DNA from: Paracoccus sediminilitoris
Lineage (GTDB): Bacteria > Pseudomonadota > Alphaproteobacteria > Rhodobacterales > Rhodobacteraceae
Assembly: GCF_003259195.1 (NCBI RefSeq)
Contig: NZ_QJPK01000026.1
Span: 1-50,698, forward strand
DNA: 50,698 nt
Direction: 5' to 3'
In this document: positions 41,773 through 50,591 of the stretch, in pieces
Layout: every line of letters begins with the position of its first letter
How positions within the stretch are numbered: the stretch's first letter is position 1
Translations under genes and position numbers: made by a program
Notes under the pieces: model-generated
Told to the model about the DNA's origin: nothing
The model's input: the letters and a program-made list of their open reading frames with translations, nothing else
The model's database searches: none

Positions 41773-43272
41773 ATGCTGTTGTCGATCAGGTCGCTGACCA
41801 AGACCTTCCCCGGAACCCTGGCGCTGGACGGGGTCGATTTCGACCTGCGCGCCGGCGAGGTCCACGCCCTTTTGGGCGAAAACGGCGCGGGCAAATCCAC
41901 GCTGATCAAATGCCTGACCGGGGCCTATCGCCGCGATGGCGGCACGGTCGCGCTGGAGGGTGCGCAGATTGACCCCCGATCGACCGTCGAGGCGCAGGAT
42001 CTGGGTATCGGCACCGTCTATCAGGAGGTCAACTTGCTGCCCAACCTGACGGTGGCGCAGAACCTGATGTTCGGGCGCGAACCGCGCCGGTTCGGCCTGA
42101 TCGACGCCCGTGCCACGCGGTCCGAGGCGCGGGCGATGTTGCGCCAATACGGGCTGGACCTGGATGTGGATCGCGATCTGGGCAGCTATTCGGTGGCCAT
42201 CCAGCAGATCATCGCCATTGCCCGTGCCGTGGCGCTGTCGGGCAAGGTGCTGATCCTGGACGAACCCACAGCATCGCTGGACGCGGCCGAGGTGCAGATG
42301 GTCTTCGACGTGGTGCGCGGGTTGCGCGACAGGGGCCTGGGGATCGTCTTCGTGTCGCATTTCCTGGATCAGGTCTTCGATCTGACCGACCGCGTGACGG
42401 TGCTGCGCAATGGCCGCCGGATCACCACGCTGGACACCGCCGATCTGGACCGCGTCCAGCTGATCGAACACATGCTGGGCCGTGCCTTGGAGGACGCGGT
42501 CGGGGACGCTGCCGCCGATGGCGCCGGAAGCGTCCGCCCCGAGTTGTTGAGTTTTCAGGGCTTCGGCCGTCGCGGCGTGATCGAGCCTTTCGATCTGTCC
42601 GTGGGGCAGGGCGAGGTCGTGGGGCTGGCCGGGTTGCTGGGCTCGGGGCGGACCGAAACCGCCGAGCTGATGTTCGGCGTCCGGCCCGCGCAAACCGGCA
42701 AGGCCCACGACGCCAATGGTCAGCTGGATCTGTCGAACCCCCGCGCGGCCATCGCGCAAGGCTTTGGCTTTGCCCCCGAAGATCGCAAGACCGATGGCAT
42801 CGTGCCCGACCTGTCGATCCGCGAAAACATCATCCTGGGGCTGCAGGCGCAGCGCGGTTGGGCACGCCCGATCCCGCGGGCCGAACAGAACCGGCTGGCT
42901 GACGACTATATCCGCCGGCTGGACATCCGCACCTCGGGGCGTGAGAAACCGATCGGAGAGCTTTCGGGCGGCAATCAGCAAAAGGCCGTCCTGGCGCGCT
43001 GGTTGGCGATGAACCCGCGCTTTCTGATCCTGGACGAACCCACGCGCGGCATCGATGTCGGCGCCCATGCCGAGATCCTGCGCCTGATCCGTGAACTGAC
43101 CGATGCCGGCATGTCCGTCCTCGTCATCAGCAGCGAGATCGACGAACTGGTGGCGGTCGCTGACCGGGTCATCGTGGTCCGCGACCGCCGTCACGTGGCC
43201 GAACTGAAAGGCACGCGGCTTGGAGGCGACGAGATCATGCGCGCCATCGCCGACAGCGGAGAGGTCGCATGA
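41773..43272 (+). CDS. ytfR: YtfR-like dual ABC ATPase
   Basis: 499 residues with two cassettes. Walker [12 protein letters not shown] (33-43), degenerate first signature SYSVAIQQIIAIARAV, Walker [13 protein letters not shown]. Second cassette with signature [15 protein letters not shown] and [18 protein letters not shown]. This is the CUT2-type ATPase that powers YtfT/YjfF. Starts 55 bp after ytfQ and its stop overlaps the ytfT start (ATGA). Confidence 0.92.
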   Translation: MLLSIRSLTKTFPGTLALDGVDFDLRAGEVHALLGENGAGKSTLIKCLTGAYRRDGGTVALEGAQIDPRSTVEAQDLGIGTVYQEVNLLPNLTVAQNLMFGREPRRFGLIDARATRSEARAMLRQYGLDLDVDRDLGSYSVAIQQIIAIARAVALSGKVLILDEPTASLDAAEVQMVFDVVRGLRDRGLGIVFVSHFLDQVFDLTDRVTVLRNGRRITTLDTADLDRVQLIEHMLGRALEDAVGDAAADGAGSVRPELLSFQGFGRRGVIEPFDLSVGQGEVVGLAGLLGSGRTETAELMFGVRPAQTGKAHDANGQLDLSNPRAAIAQGFGFAPEDRKTDGIVPDLSIRENIILGLQAQRGWARPIPRAEQNRLADDYIRRLDIRTSGREKPIGELSGGNQQKAVLARWLAMNPRFLILDEPTRGIDVGAHAEILRLIRELTDAGMSVLVISSEIDELVAVADRVIVVRDRRHVAELKGTRLGGDEIMRAIADSGEVA

Positions 43273-44285
43273 CCCTGTTGAAACGCATTGCCCCCCAGCT
43301 GATCGCCCTGGTCGCGCTGATCGCGCTGGTCAGCATCGTCTTTCCGGGCTTTCTGTCCGTGCAGTTCATCGACGGGCGGTTGGTCGGTCCGGTGATCGAT
43401 GTGGTCAAACGCGGCGCGCCGGTCGCGCTGTTGGCCGTGGGGATGACGCTGGTCATCGCCACGCGCGGAATCGACCTGTCGGTGGGCACCATCATGGCGA
43501 TCTGCGGTGCGGTCGCGGCTGCGGCGCTGGCGGGCGGTTGGGGCATGGCCCCGGCGCTGGCCGCAGGGATGCTGACCGGGGCGGCGGCGGGGTTGTGGAA
43601 CGGGGTTCTGGTCACCGTGATCGGCATCCAGCCTTTCGTGGCAACGCTGATCCTGATGACGATGGGTCGTGGCATCGCGCAGCTGATCACCGAAGGTCGC
43701 ATCCTGACCTTTACCGATCCGGGCTTTGCCTGGTTCGGATCGGGGACGTTGCTGGGCCTGCCAGTGCCGGCCTGGCTGTGGCTGCTGACCGGGGCAGGGG
43801 TGGCGCTGCTGATGCGGCGCACCGCCTTGGGTCTGCTGATCGAATCCATCGGCATCAACCGCCGCGCCAGCGCCCTGGCCGGGGTGAACGCGACGGTCCT
43901 GCTGATCGCGGTCTATATGGCCTCGGGGTTGTGCGCGGCGCTGGCCGGGATCGTGGTGACCGCCGACATCCGCGGCGCGGATGCCAACAATGCCGGCCTG
44001 TGGCTGGAGCTGGACGCCATTCTGGCGGTGGTGATCGGCGGCAATTCCCTGCTGGGGGGTCGGTTTTCCATCATCGCATCGCTGATCGGGGCGATGATCA
44101 TTCAGACCATCGACACGGGCATCCTGCTGGCCGGGTTTCCGTCGGAATACAACCTGGTGATCAAGGCCGGTCTGGTGCTGGTCATCCTGGTCCTGCAATC
44201 GCCGCGCATCGCGGCCGAGTGGCGCCTGTGGCGCGACAGTCACCGCGTTGATCGCGAAGCACGGCTGGAAGGGAAGGCCCGATGA
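43269..44285 (+). CDS. ytfT: YtfT-like sugar ABC permease
   Basis: 338 residues, eight to ten hydrophobic helices, CUT2 motif VIATRGIDLSVGTIMAICGAVAAAAL and the AVVIGGNSLLGGRFSI segment near the C-terminus. YtfT and YjfF form a heterodimeric channel, so the two permeases are unequal partners rather than duplicates of one transporter. Overlaps ytfR and yjfF by four bases each. Confidence 0.9.
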   Translation: MTLLKRIAPQLIALVALIALVSIVFPGFLSVQFIDGRLVGPVIDVVKRGAPVALLAVGMTLVIATRGIDLSVGTIMAICGAVAAAALAGGWGMAPALAAGMLTGAAAGLWNGVLVTVIGIQPFVATLILMTMGRGIAQLITEGRILTFTDPGFAWFGSGTLLGLPVPAWLWLLTGAGVALLMRRTALGLLIESIGINRRASALAGVNATVLLIAVYMASGLCAALAGIVVTADIRGADANNAGLWLELDAILAVVIGGNSLLGGRFSIIASLIGAMIIQTIDTGILLAGFPSEYNLVIKAGLVLVILVLQSPRIAAEWRLWRDSHRVDREARLEGKAR

Positions 44286-45244
44286 ACACCCGCGCGCTGC
44301 CACTTTACGCCACCATCGCGATCTTCCTGATCGCCTATCTGCTATGCTGGCTGCAATTTCCCAACATCCTGTCGACCCGTGTCATCGGCAACCTGCTGAC
44401 CGACAACGCTTATCTGGGCATCGTCGCGGTGGGCATGACGCTGGTCATCCTGTCAGGTGGCATCGATCTGTCGGTAGGCAGCGTCATCGCCTTTTCCGGC
44501 GTCTTCATCGCCGTGATGCTGCGCGATACTGGCTTGCATCCGCTGGTGGTCTTCGCGATTCTGTTGGCGATCACAACCGCCTTCGGCGCGGCCATGGGGT
44601 TCCTGATCGACCGTTTGGCCATGCCCGCCTTCATCGTGACGCTGGCGGGAATGTTCCTGGCACGGGGCGCGGCCTACATGCTGTCGATCGATTCCGTCCC
44701 GATCCAGCATCCGTTCTTCAAGACGCTGCAGTCCGCCTATTACCTGATGCCCGGCAAGGGACGGCTGACGCTGATCGGGGTGCTGATGATCCTGACCGTC
44801 GTCGCGGGAATGATCATCGCCCACAGGACCCGTTTCGGCCTGTCGGTCTATGCGCTTGGCGGGGGCGAACAGACCGCACGGCTGATGGGGGTCAGACAGG
44901 GGCGCACGACGATGCTGGTCTATGGGTTTTCGGGGCTGATGGCGGGGCTGTCGGGGATCGTCTTTTCGGTCTATACCGGATCGGGCTATTCGCTGGCCAC
45001 GGTGGGAACCGAACTGACCGCCATCGCGGCGGTAGTGATCGGTGGCACCCTGCTCAGCGGGGGCGCGGGCTACATGTTCGGCACGCTGGTCGGCGTCTTG
45101 ACCATGGGGCTGATCCAGACCTACATCGTCTTCGACGGGTCGCTGTCCAGCTGGTGGACCAAGATCGTCATCGGCATCCTGCTGCTGGTCTTCATCCTCC
45201 TGCAGAAGGGTCTTTTGAAACTCTCACGCACGAGGTTGGCATGA
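44282..45244 (+). CDS. yjfF: YjfF-like sugar ABC permease
   Basis: 320 residues. Motifs VILSGGIDLSVGSVIAFSGVFIAVML, LIDRLAMPAFIVTLAGMFLARGAAYM and AVVIGGTLLSGGAGYMFGTLVGV identify it as YjfF, partner of YtfT. It ends LQKGLLKLSRTRLA and its stop overlaps the galM start (ATGA), placing the epimerase in the same operon. Confidence 0.9.
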   Translation: MNTRALPLYATIAIFLIAYLLCWLQFPNILSTRVIGNLLTDNAYLGIVAVGMTLVILSGGIDLSVGSVIAFSGVFIAVMLRDTGLHPLVVFAILLAITTAFGAAMGFLIDRLAMPAFIVTLAGMFLARGAAYMLSIDSVPIQHPFFKTLQSAYYLMPGKGRLTLIGVLMILTVVAGMIIAHRTRFGLSVYALGGGEQTARLMGVRQGRTTMLVYGFSGLMAGLSGIVFSVYTGSGYSLATVGTELTAIAAVVIGGTLLSGGAGYMFGTLVGVLTMGLIQTYIVFDGSLSSWWTKIVIGILLLVFILLQKGLLKLSRTRLA

Positions 45245-46221
45245 CGCCTGCGCATGCGGGGCTGTTGCCCGACGGACGGCTCGTTGAACGCTTCACCCTC
45301 CGCGGCGGCGGGCTGCGGGCAGAGATGCTGACCCTTGGCGCCATCGTACAGGATTTGCGCTTGGACGGCGTGGACCATCCCTTGGTGCTGGGCTGCCCCG
45401 ACCTAGCGGATTATTTGGATGGCGGCCGCTATTTCGGGGCCATCGTGGGGCGTTTCGCGAACCGTATCGGCGGCGCAGGGTTCAGACTGGACGGCCGTGA
45501 TTACCGGACGGACCAGAATTTTCGCGGCAGGCACACGCTGCATGGCGGGTCCGACGGATGCGACCTGCAGATCTGGCAGATCGTGGCATTGGCCGAAGAC
45601 AGGGCGACCCTGACGCTGGACCTGCAAGATGGGCATATGGGCTTTCCGGGCCGGATCGAGATTACCGCCCAGATCGCCTTGGCCGACGGGGCGCTATGCT
45701 TTACCCTGTTCGCCCGCAGTGACGCCCCGACGCCCTGCAGCCTGGCGCATCATGGCTTCTTCGATCTGGACGGGACGGGCGACATCCGCAACCACGACCT
45801 GACCATCGCGGCCGCCCATTACCTGCCGGTCGATGACGACCTGATCCCCACGGGCCAGATCGCGCCGGTCGTTGGGACCGCTTTCGATTTCCTGACCCCG
45901 CGACGTATCGGTTCAGCGGGGTATGACCATAATTTCTGCCTGTCCACCACGCCGCAACCCCTTCGTCCGGTGGCCCAGCTGTCCGGACAGTCGGGCCTGA
46001 CCCTTCATATCGAAACGACGGCCTGCGGGCTGCAATTCTATGACGGCGCCTATATCGATAGGGTTCGGGGGATTGGAGAGCGCGTCTATGGCCCCCATGC
46101 AGGGTTGGCGCTGGAAACGCAGGCCTGGCCCGATGCGCCGAACCGCGAGGGGTTCCCCGACGCCATCCTGCGCCCCGACCAGACATGGTGCGAGGTGACG
46201 CGATACCGCTTCCGAAGTTGA
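45241..46221 (+). CDS. galM: Aldose 1-epimerase (GalM-like mutarotase)
   Basis: 326-residue GalM-fold enzyme. LGAIVQDLRL, VGRFANRIGGAGFRLDG, RHTLHGGSDGCDLQIW, catalytic His pair in SLAHHGFFDLDG, and catalytic Glu in LALETQAWPDAPN. It interconverts alpha and beta anomers of aldoses, giving the anomer used by the 1-dehydrogenase. The real start is ATG 45241 (MTPAHAGLLPDGRLVERF); the frame open from 44248 runs through yjfF. Coupled to yjfF, it is the last gene of the sugar locus. Confidence 0.9.
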   Translation: MTPAHAGLLPDGRLVERFTLRGGGLRAEMLTLGAIVQDLRLDGVDHPLVLGCPDLADYLDGGRYFGAIVGRFANRIGGAGFRLDGRDYRTDQNFRGRHTLHGGSDGCDLQIWQIVALAEDRATLTLDLQDGHMGFPGRIEITAQIALADGALCFTLFARSDAPTPCSLAHHGFFDLDGTGDIRNHDLTIAAAHYLPVDDDLIPTGQIAPVVGTAFDFLTPRRIGSAGYDHNFCLSTTPQPLRPVAQLSGQSGLTLHIETTACGLQFYDGAYIDRVRGIGERVYGPHAGLALETQAWPDAPNREGFPDAILRPDQTWCEVTRYRFRS

Positions 46222-46454
46222 CCGCACGATCTTCTGGCCTTGCATCGGTGGCCAGGGCTAAAGGCATGCGGCTTGGCGGATGGCGACAGTTCCGCTTCGG
46301 ACTCAGATATAATGTTGTCACCAAGTTAAAACGTCGCGTGTTCCGCCATTTAGAAATATCGCTGCCGGTGCGGCTGTGTGATGAGCCGGCCCCGGCCCGC
46401 TCTCTCCACAAAGGGCCGTAGGGGCGGGGCCGGCGGCTTTGGGCTCCCATGTCG
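46222..46454. other. Region between galM and the ISNCY transposase, with a 10-bp GC dyad
   Basis: GCCGGCCCCG (46385-46394) and CGGGGCCGGC (46425-46434) are perfect inverted copies 30 bp apart, just outside the transposase 3' end. Either a terminator for the transposase or part of the element's end. The AT-rich ATATAATGTT at 46307-46316 recurs at 47919-47928. No gene seen. Confidence 0.5.
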
Positions 46455-47918
46455 TCATTCTGCTGGCGGCGGTGCAGCGGCCTGCGCTTCAGCCGCACGC
46501 CGTTCAAGCCCGCTTATCCTGCCGCCGCCACGCTTGCGCGTGGGAGTATAGCGGGTGCGCTGCTTGCCGACCGCGCCGACCAGCGGAGGATCGGCGTCCT
46601 GCTGCGTCTCGATGAAGGCCAGCATGTCGCCAAGGCGCTTGTTCTCGGTGATCGCGGTGTGGGTCACGCGCTGCTGGCTGGGGTTGAAGATCCGGTAGGG
46701 CAGTGGGATGCCTTTCCAGCGGATCTCGAACGGCCGGTCAGCAAGGCGTAGGTCTCGACATAGCGCCTAATCGCGCTGCGCGCATAATCGCTGTCCTCGA
46801 GGATGAACTTCCGGCGCTCGTAATGCACCACCAAGCTCGCGCCGACCCGTCGCTGGTCGCGAACGCAGAGGATGTCGCTGCGGCGTGATGCCGGCAGATT
46901 GAATGGCCGATGCAGGTTGTCGGGCCGGGCAGGGGGATAGGCAAAGCGCAGGTTGTGCCGAGCGATGAAGCAGGGCAGGAAAGCGTTGCTCGCCGCCATG
47001 TCGCTGATCCCGGCCAGCCGCAATTCCTTGAAAAGCCGGTCCTGCAACGTTCGGTTCGCCAGTTCCACCCTGCCCTTGGCCTGTGAACTGTTTGCACATA
47101 GGATCTCGATGTTCAGTTCGCTCAAAGCGCGGCCGAACTGTGTCATTCCGTGCCCGATGCGGGCCTCTGTCTTGTTGACGCGGAAAACGCTGTGCTTGTC
47201 GGAATAAAAGGCCACCGGCAGACCATGCTCGTGCAGATAATCCGCCAAGACTGCGAAATAGCTCTCGGTTGACACCGAGCGCACGAAGCGCAGATGCATG
47301 AGCGCACCCGTGGCATCGTCGATGAACACCAACAGCGTGCAGGCAGGGCCGCGGTCCTCAAACCAGCGATGCTCGGAGCCGTCGATCTGGATCATCTCAC
47401 CCAAGGCTTCCCGCCGCATACGGGGCTGATGCACCCGGCGCCTTTGTGATCGGCTTTGCCAGATCCCGTCCGCGATCATCCATTTGCGCAGCGTCTCCGA
47501 GGAGACCCGGATGCCGTGCCGCTCGGCCAGCGTCTCGGCCGCCAAGGTCGGTCCCAAGTCGGAATAGTCGATGCGGATGAGCGACAGGATGTAATCGCGC
47601 TTCAGATCGCCGATGCGGTTGTTTGACGGCCGGCAGCGCAGCTTGTGGCGCAAAGCCATCGCACCATCAGCACGAACTCCTCGGATCAACCGCTGCACCT
47701 GGCGCGGGCTGAGACCCAGCTGGCTCGCCGCCGTCACGCTGCGCAGGCTGCCGTCCAGCACCTCAATGCGTTGAAGCTCGTGCTCGCTCATTAGGATAAG
47801 ATAAGCCCCATGTCGAAAACCCTCGTGCCATGCTGCTTAGCTCAGCGCAGTGTCAGCTTTCAGGGCAGAGGCGACAAATCAACTTTGCCGGTTCGAGACA
47901 ATCTCACTTTGCTCTTAC
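46317..47918 (-). mobile_element. ISNCY/IS1202-like insertion sequence
   Basis: The decamer ATATAATGTT occurs at 46307-46316 and 47919-47928, flanking a 1.6-kb segment with one transposase gene. The size suits ISNCY/IS1202-type elements and the repeats could be a target-site duplication. Convincing terminal inverted repeats were not found by eye, so the borders are provisional. Confidence 0.5.
46455..47791 (-). pseudogene. ISNCY-family transposase, frameshifted near the C-terminus
   Basis: ATG 47791 opens a helix-turn-helix (AASQLGLSPRQVQRLIRGVR) and an integrase core with DDE residues in MIQIDGSEHRWFEDRG, AFYSDKHSVF and AKGRVELANRTLQDRL. After RRYVETYAL the frame turns to nonsense and stops at 46664. 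The neighbouring frame continues the expected tail ADRPFEIRWKGIPLPYRIF..., HTAITENKRLGDMLAFIE, and a Lys/Arg-rich end at 46455. One base is missing near 46748. Loss of the basic tail probably inactivates it. No programmed slippage motif is evident. Confidence 0.85.
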
Positions 47919-47928
47919 ATATAATGTT

Positions 47929-48140
47929 TTAATAATCCGTCTTATGTAAAATTAAAGGAGCACAGCACCTAATGGAAGGCGATGCCCGGCATGCGCGATA
48001 AGCCTTGCAACCAGCCGCCAAACTGAACTGAGGCATTCCAAAAAAATATCGGATGCGGCGTAACGCTTCCCTCGGCTGCGGCGAACTGTCCTTCATCGGA
48101 CACCACGGGGGTGACCGACTGACTGACGGGAGCTTTCATC
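47929..48140. other. Upstream region of the buf operon
   Basis: AT-rich at its left (remnant of the insertion target), then GC-rich. A tiny frame starting at 47972 (MEGDARHAR, after AAAGGAG) is open but too short to call. The buf promoter should lie here; no operator could be named. Confidence 0.4.
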
Positions 48141-48433
48141 ATGATGACCAAGACCACGATTCTTGCGCTCGCCCTTCTTGGCGCCTGCGCCGCTGCAACC
48201 GGTGCCAGCGCACAGGATATGGAAAATGCTACGGCGTCGCACCCGCCGGAGAGAACGGCTGCGCCGCCCGCCCCGGACCGACCTGTGCCGGCACATCCAC
48301 CGTCGATTACCAGGGGAACGCATGGTCCCTTGTTCCGGCCGGCAACCGCGAGAAAATGGCCGTACCTACCGCCGACGACGGCACCGAGCGCATGGGGTCG
48401 CTGACCGCGTTGGAGCGTGATCTGCCGGCATAA
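48141..48433 (+). pseudogene. bufA1: Bufferin precursor BufA1 (DUF2282), frameshifted
   Basis: ATG 48141 gives a signal peptide [29 protein letters not shown]. One A is missing in the GGAAAATGC run near 48225. In the next frame the core follows: [40 protein letters not shown], ending [13 protein letters not shown]. The Cys-containing CYGVAxAGENxC..TCAGTS motif is diagnostic of DUF2282 bufferin precursors, peptides whose cysteines are modified by the BufB/BufC enzymes and which bind copper or zinc. A usual late Cys is replaced ([12 protein letters not shown]). As read, no intact peptide can be made. Confidence 0.8.
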
Positions 48434-48501
48434 CCGCCCCGGACACCGCGCGGCGGATCGAGGTCGCGCGGCAAACCGTCCAGCCCAGAGGGAGACGCGA
48501 C

Positions 48502-49344
48502 GTGACACAGCTTCCCGATACGGTGGCATTGGCTTCAAGCGCTCTCATTACGAGGACCTGCGCAGCACGCCGAACGAACTGGGGTTCATCGCGGTCCATG
48601 GCGAGAACTACATGGGCGATGGCGGACTGCCCCATGCGCAGCTGGCGATGCTGCGCGACTGCTATGCGCTGTCGATCCACGGGGTCGGTCTGTCCATCGG
48701 CAGCTCCGGCCCCCTGGATCGCGACCACTTGGCACGCATGAAGCGCCTGTGCGGCCGGTACGCTCCCGAAAGCTTTTTCAAGCATCTTGCCTGGTCCAGC
48801 CATGGCGGCGCGTTCCTGAACAATCTTCTGCACCTGCCCTATGACGATCGGACGCTGTCGACTGTCTGCAATCACATTGACCATGTGCAGGACATGCTTG
48901 GTGGCCGGATGCGTCTGGAAAATCCTTCCATCTACGTCACCTTTCAGACGTCCACTCTGTCAGAAACCGATTTCCGTCGATTGATCGTGCTCCGCACGGG
49001 TTGCGGGCTGCTGCTGGACGTCAACAATGTCTTTGTCAGCTGTACCAATCACAGCATGGCCCCGCGCCTAGCTGGCCGAATTTCCGCTGGAGGCCGGGGG
49101 CGAAATCCTTCTGGGCGGTCACGACGCCGAAGAGCTGCCCTCGGGGCCGCTGTTGATCGACGACCATGGATCGCCCGTCGCGGATCCGGTCTGGACCTTA
49201 TATGCCGAAACGGTGGCGCGCGGCGGGCCCCGGCCCACAGTGATCGAATGGGACAACAATGTTACGGAATTCCCGGTCCTTCTGGCCGAAGCGAACCGTG
49301 CCGCGGCGATCCTCAGCGAGGCTGGCCATGCGCTAGCATCGTGA
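48502..49344 (+). pseudogene. bufB: BufB (DUF692) multinuclear iron enzyme, two frameshifts
   Basis: GTG 48502 after GAGGGAG starts MTQLPDTV. One base is lost near 48525 and a second frame carries [34 protein letters not shown] through [19 protein letters not shown] and [19 protein letters not shown]. Around 49065 the reading returns to the first frame: [55 protein letters not shown]. The His/Asp/Glu metal ligands of DUF692 enzymes are still present across the pieces. Total length 281 codons equals a normal BufB, so indels of opposite sign cancel. Non-functional as read. Confidence 0.85.
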
Positions 49345-50065
49345 AACAGAAGCGGCATTCCGCGCAGGCCTCGCCTCGCTAGATGTTCCGCCCGGTGTGA
49401 CGGCGGTGGGGGATCTGGCGCGCCGTTTTTCAGTCTATCGCAACACTGTCGCGCATTCCATGTAAGGCGCTGGCACGGCGGTTCCCCACCGTGTTGCGGC
49501 TTGTGGGGACGGCGTTCTTCAAGGCCACGGCGCGCATCTTCGTTGCGCACCACCCCCCGCGATCGGCGATCCTGCACGAATATGGCACGGAATTTCCGGA
49601 CTTTTGTGCGGCCTTTCCTCCGGTAGCCAAGGTCCCCTACCTTGCAGACATCGCCCGTCTGGAAGTGCTGCGGTAGAAGCCTATCATGCCGCCGATGCCC
49701 TGCCGATATCGGTGGCCGAGGTGACGACCGCATTCGCCCCGGGCCGCGAAACGATCAGCCTGGAACTGCATTCTTCGGTCCGCGTGATCGTGTCACGCCA
49801 CCCCATCGTGTCGACCTGGGCGATGAACCAAACCGGCGCTTCCCTTGTCCCCCTGCTACCGATCCCAGATGCGGCGGTGATCTTTCGACGGGGTGACGAT
49901 GCTGTCGTGCTGCGCATCTCTCAGGACACCGCCGGCGACACTGGCCGCTTGGGTGATGGTGCCCCCTTGGGACTGGCCTGCAGCATCGTCGGACCGGACC
50001 TTGCGGCCGATGCGGTTGGGACCATCCTGAATTATTGGCTGATCATGGCCCCGAACCCCACATAA
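49341..50065 (+). pseudogene. bufC: BufC (DUF2063-type partner), three frameshifts
   Basis: GTG 49341 overlaps the bufB stop (GTGA). Family segments appear in successive frames: [36 protein letters not shown] (frame change near 49349), then ALARRFPTVLRLVGTAFFKATARIFVAHHPPRSAILHEY and DFCAAFPPVAKVPYLADIARLEVL (change near 49462), then AYHAADALPISVAEVTTAFAPGRETISLELH to IMAPNPT (change near 49675). This is the putative DNA-binding-like partner that recruits the precursor to BufB. All parts are recognisable, so decay is recent or the sequence has errors. Confidence 0.83.
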
Positions 50066-50078
50066 AGGCGAAAGAACC

Positions 50079-50552
50079 ATGCACATCATGACAACAAGAC
50101 CGTATGGCGCCCAAGCCCTTGGCCGCATCAGTCACTTGATCGTCGCGGGAAATGCCATTGCCGGTCGCCTGCCTTGGTCCGTCCCGGCCCTGCTGGCCCT
50201 GCTGATCCCGGCATGGGTGTTCTGGTCCTCGGCCCGCACCAAGGTCAATGGTTTTGCCATTGCCGACAGCACATGGTGGTTGTTCAAAAACGAATACGCC
50301 CTGCCGCTGATCGCCGCGGCGGCGGCTGTTCTGGCCACCTTGGCGGAGCATGTCTTTTCCGTGGCGCTGGCGTTGGGCATCGTGACCCGTGCGTCCGCCG
50401 CGGACTTGTTGGGCATGACGGCGGTGATACAGATTTTCGTCTATCCGTCGGCCTGGGTGACGCATGGCCTCTGGGCCACATGTTTCTTGGCGCTTGTCGC
50501 CAAAGGACCGGGCGCGTTGTCGCTTGATCGCCTTCCGCGGCTGGATCGCTGA
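50079..50552 (+). CDS. DoxX-family membrane protein (BufD-like)
   Basis: 157 residues with four hydrophobic helices ([77 protein letters not shown]), the DoxX/BufD layout. It follows bufC by 13 bases with AGGCGAAAGAACC before ATG 50079. It is intact, unlike bufA1-B-C. In buf operons this gene is the last, thought to act in export or redox handling of the modified peptide; that is family knowledge, not shown here. Confidence 0.82.
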   Translation: MHIMTTRPYGAQALGRISHLIVAGNAIAGRLPWSVPALLALLIPAWVFWSSARTKVNGFAIADSTWWLFKNEYALPLIAAAAAVLATLAEHVFSVALALGIVTRASAADLLGMTAVIQIFVYPSAWVTHGLWATCFLALVAKGPGALSLDRLPRLDR

Positions 50553-50591
50553 ACAGTACCTTGCCCGGCGTCGGACCGATGATGCCCGACC

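Noticed and set aside
39150..41909. Very long minus-strand open frame (919 codons) opposite the aldehyde dehydrogenase and ytfQ genes
   Set aside because: It is the antisense shadow of GC-rich genes on the plus strand, has no family motifs and crosses clear operon boundaries.
46664..46748. Programmed frameshift in the ISNCY transposase
   Set aside because: ISNCY transposases are normally a single frame and no A-rich slippery heptamer or downstream stem is present at the break; a simple deletion fits better.
47972..48001. Nine-codon leader peptide before the buf operon (MEGDARHAR)
   Set aside because: It has a reasonable ribosome site but no regulatory codon pattern or stem-loop pair; likely chance.
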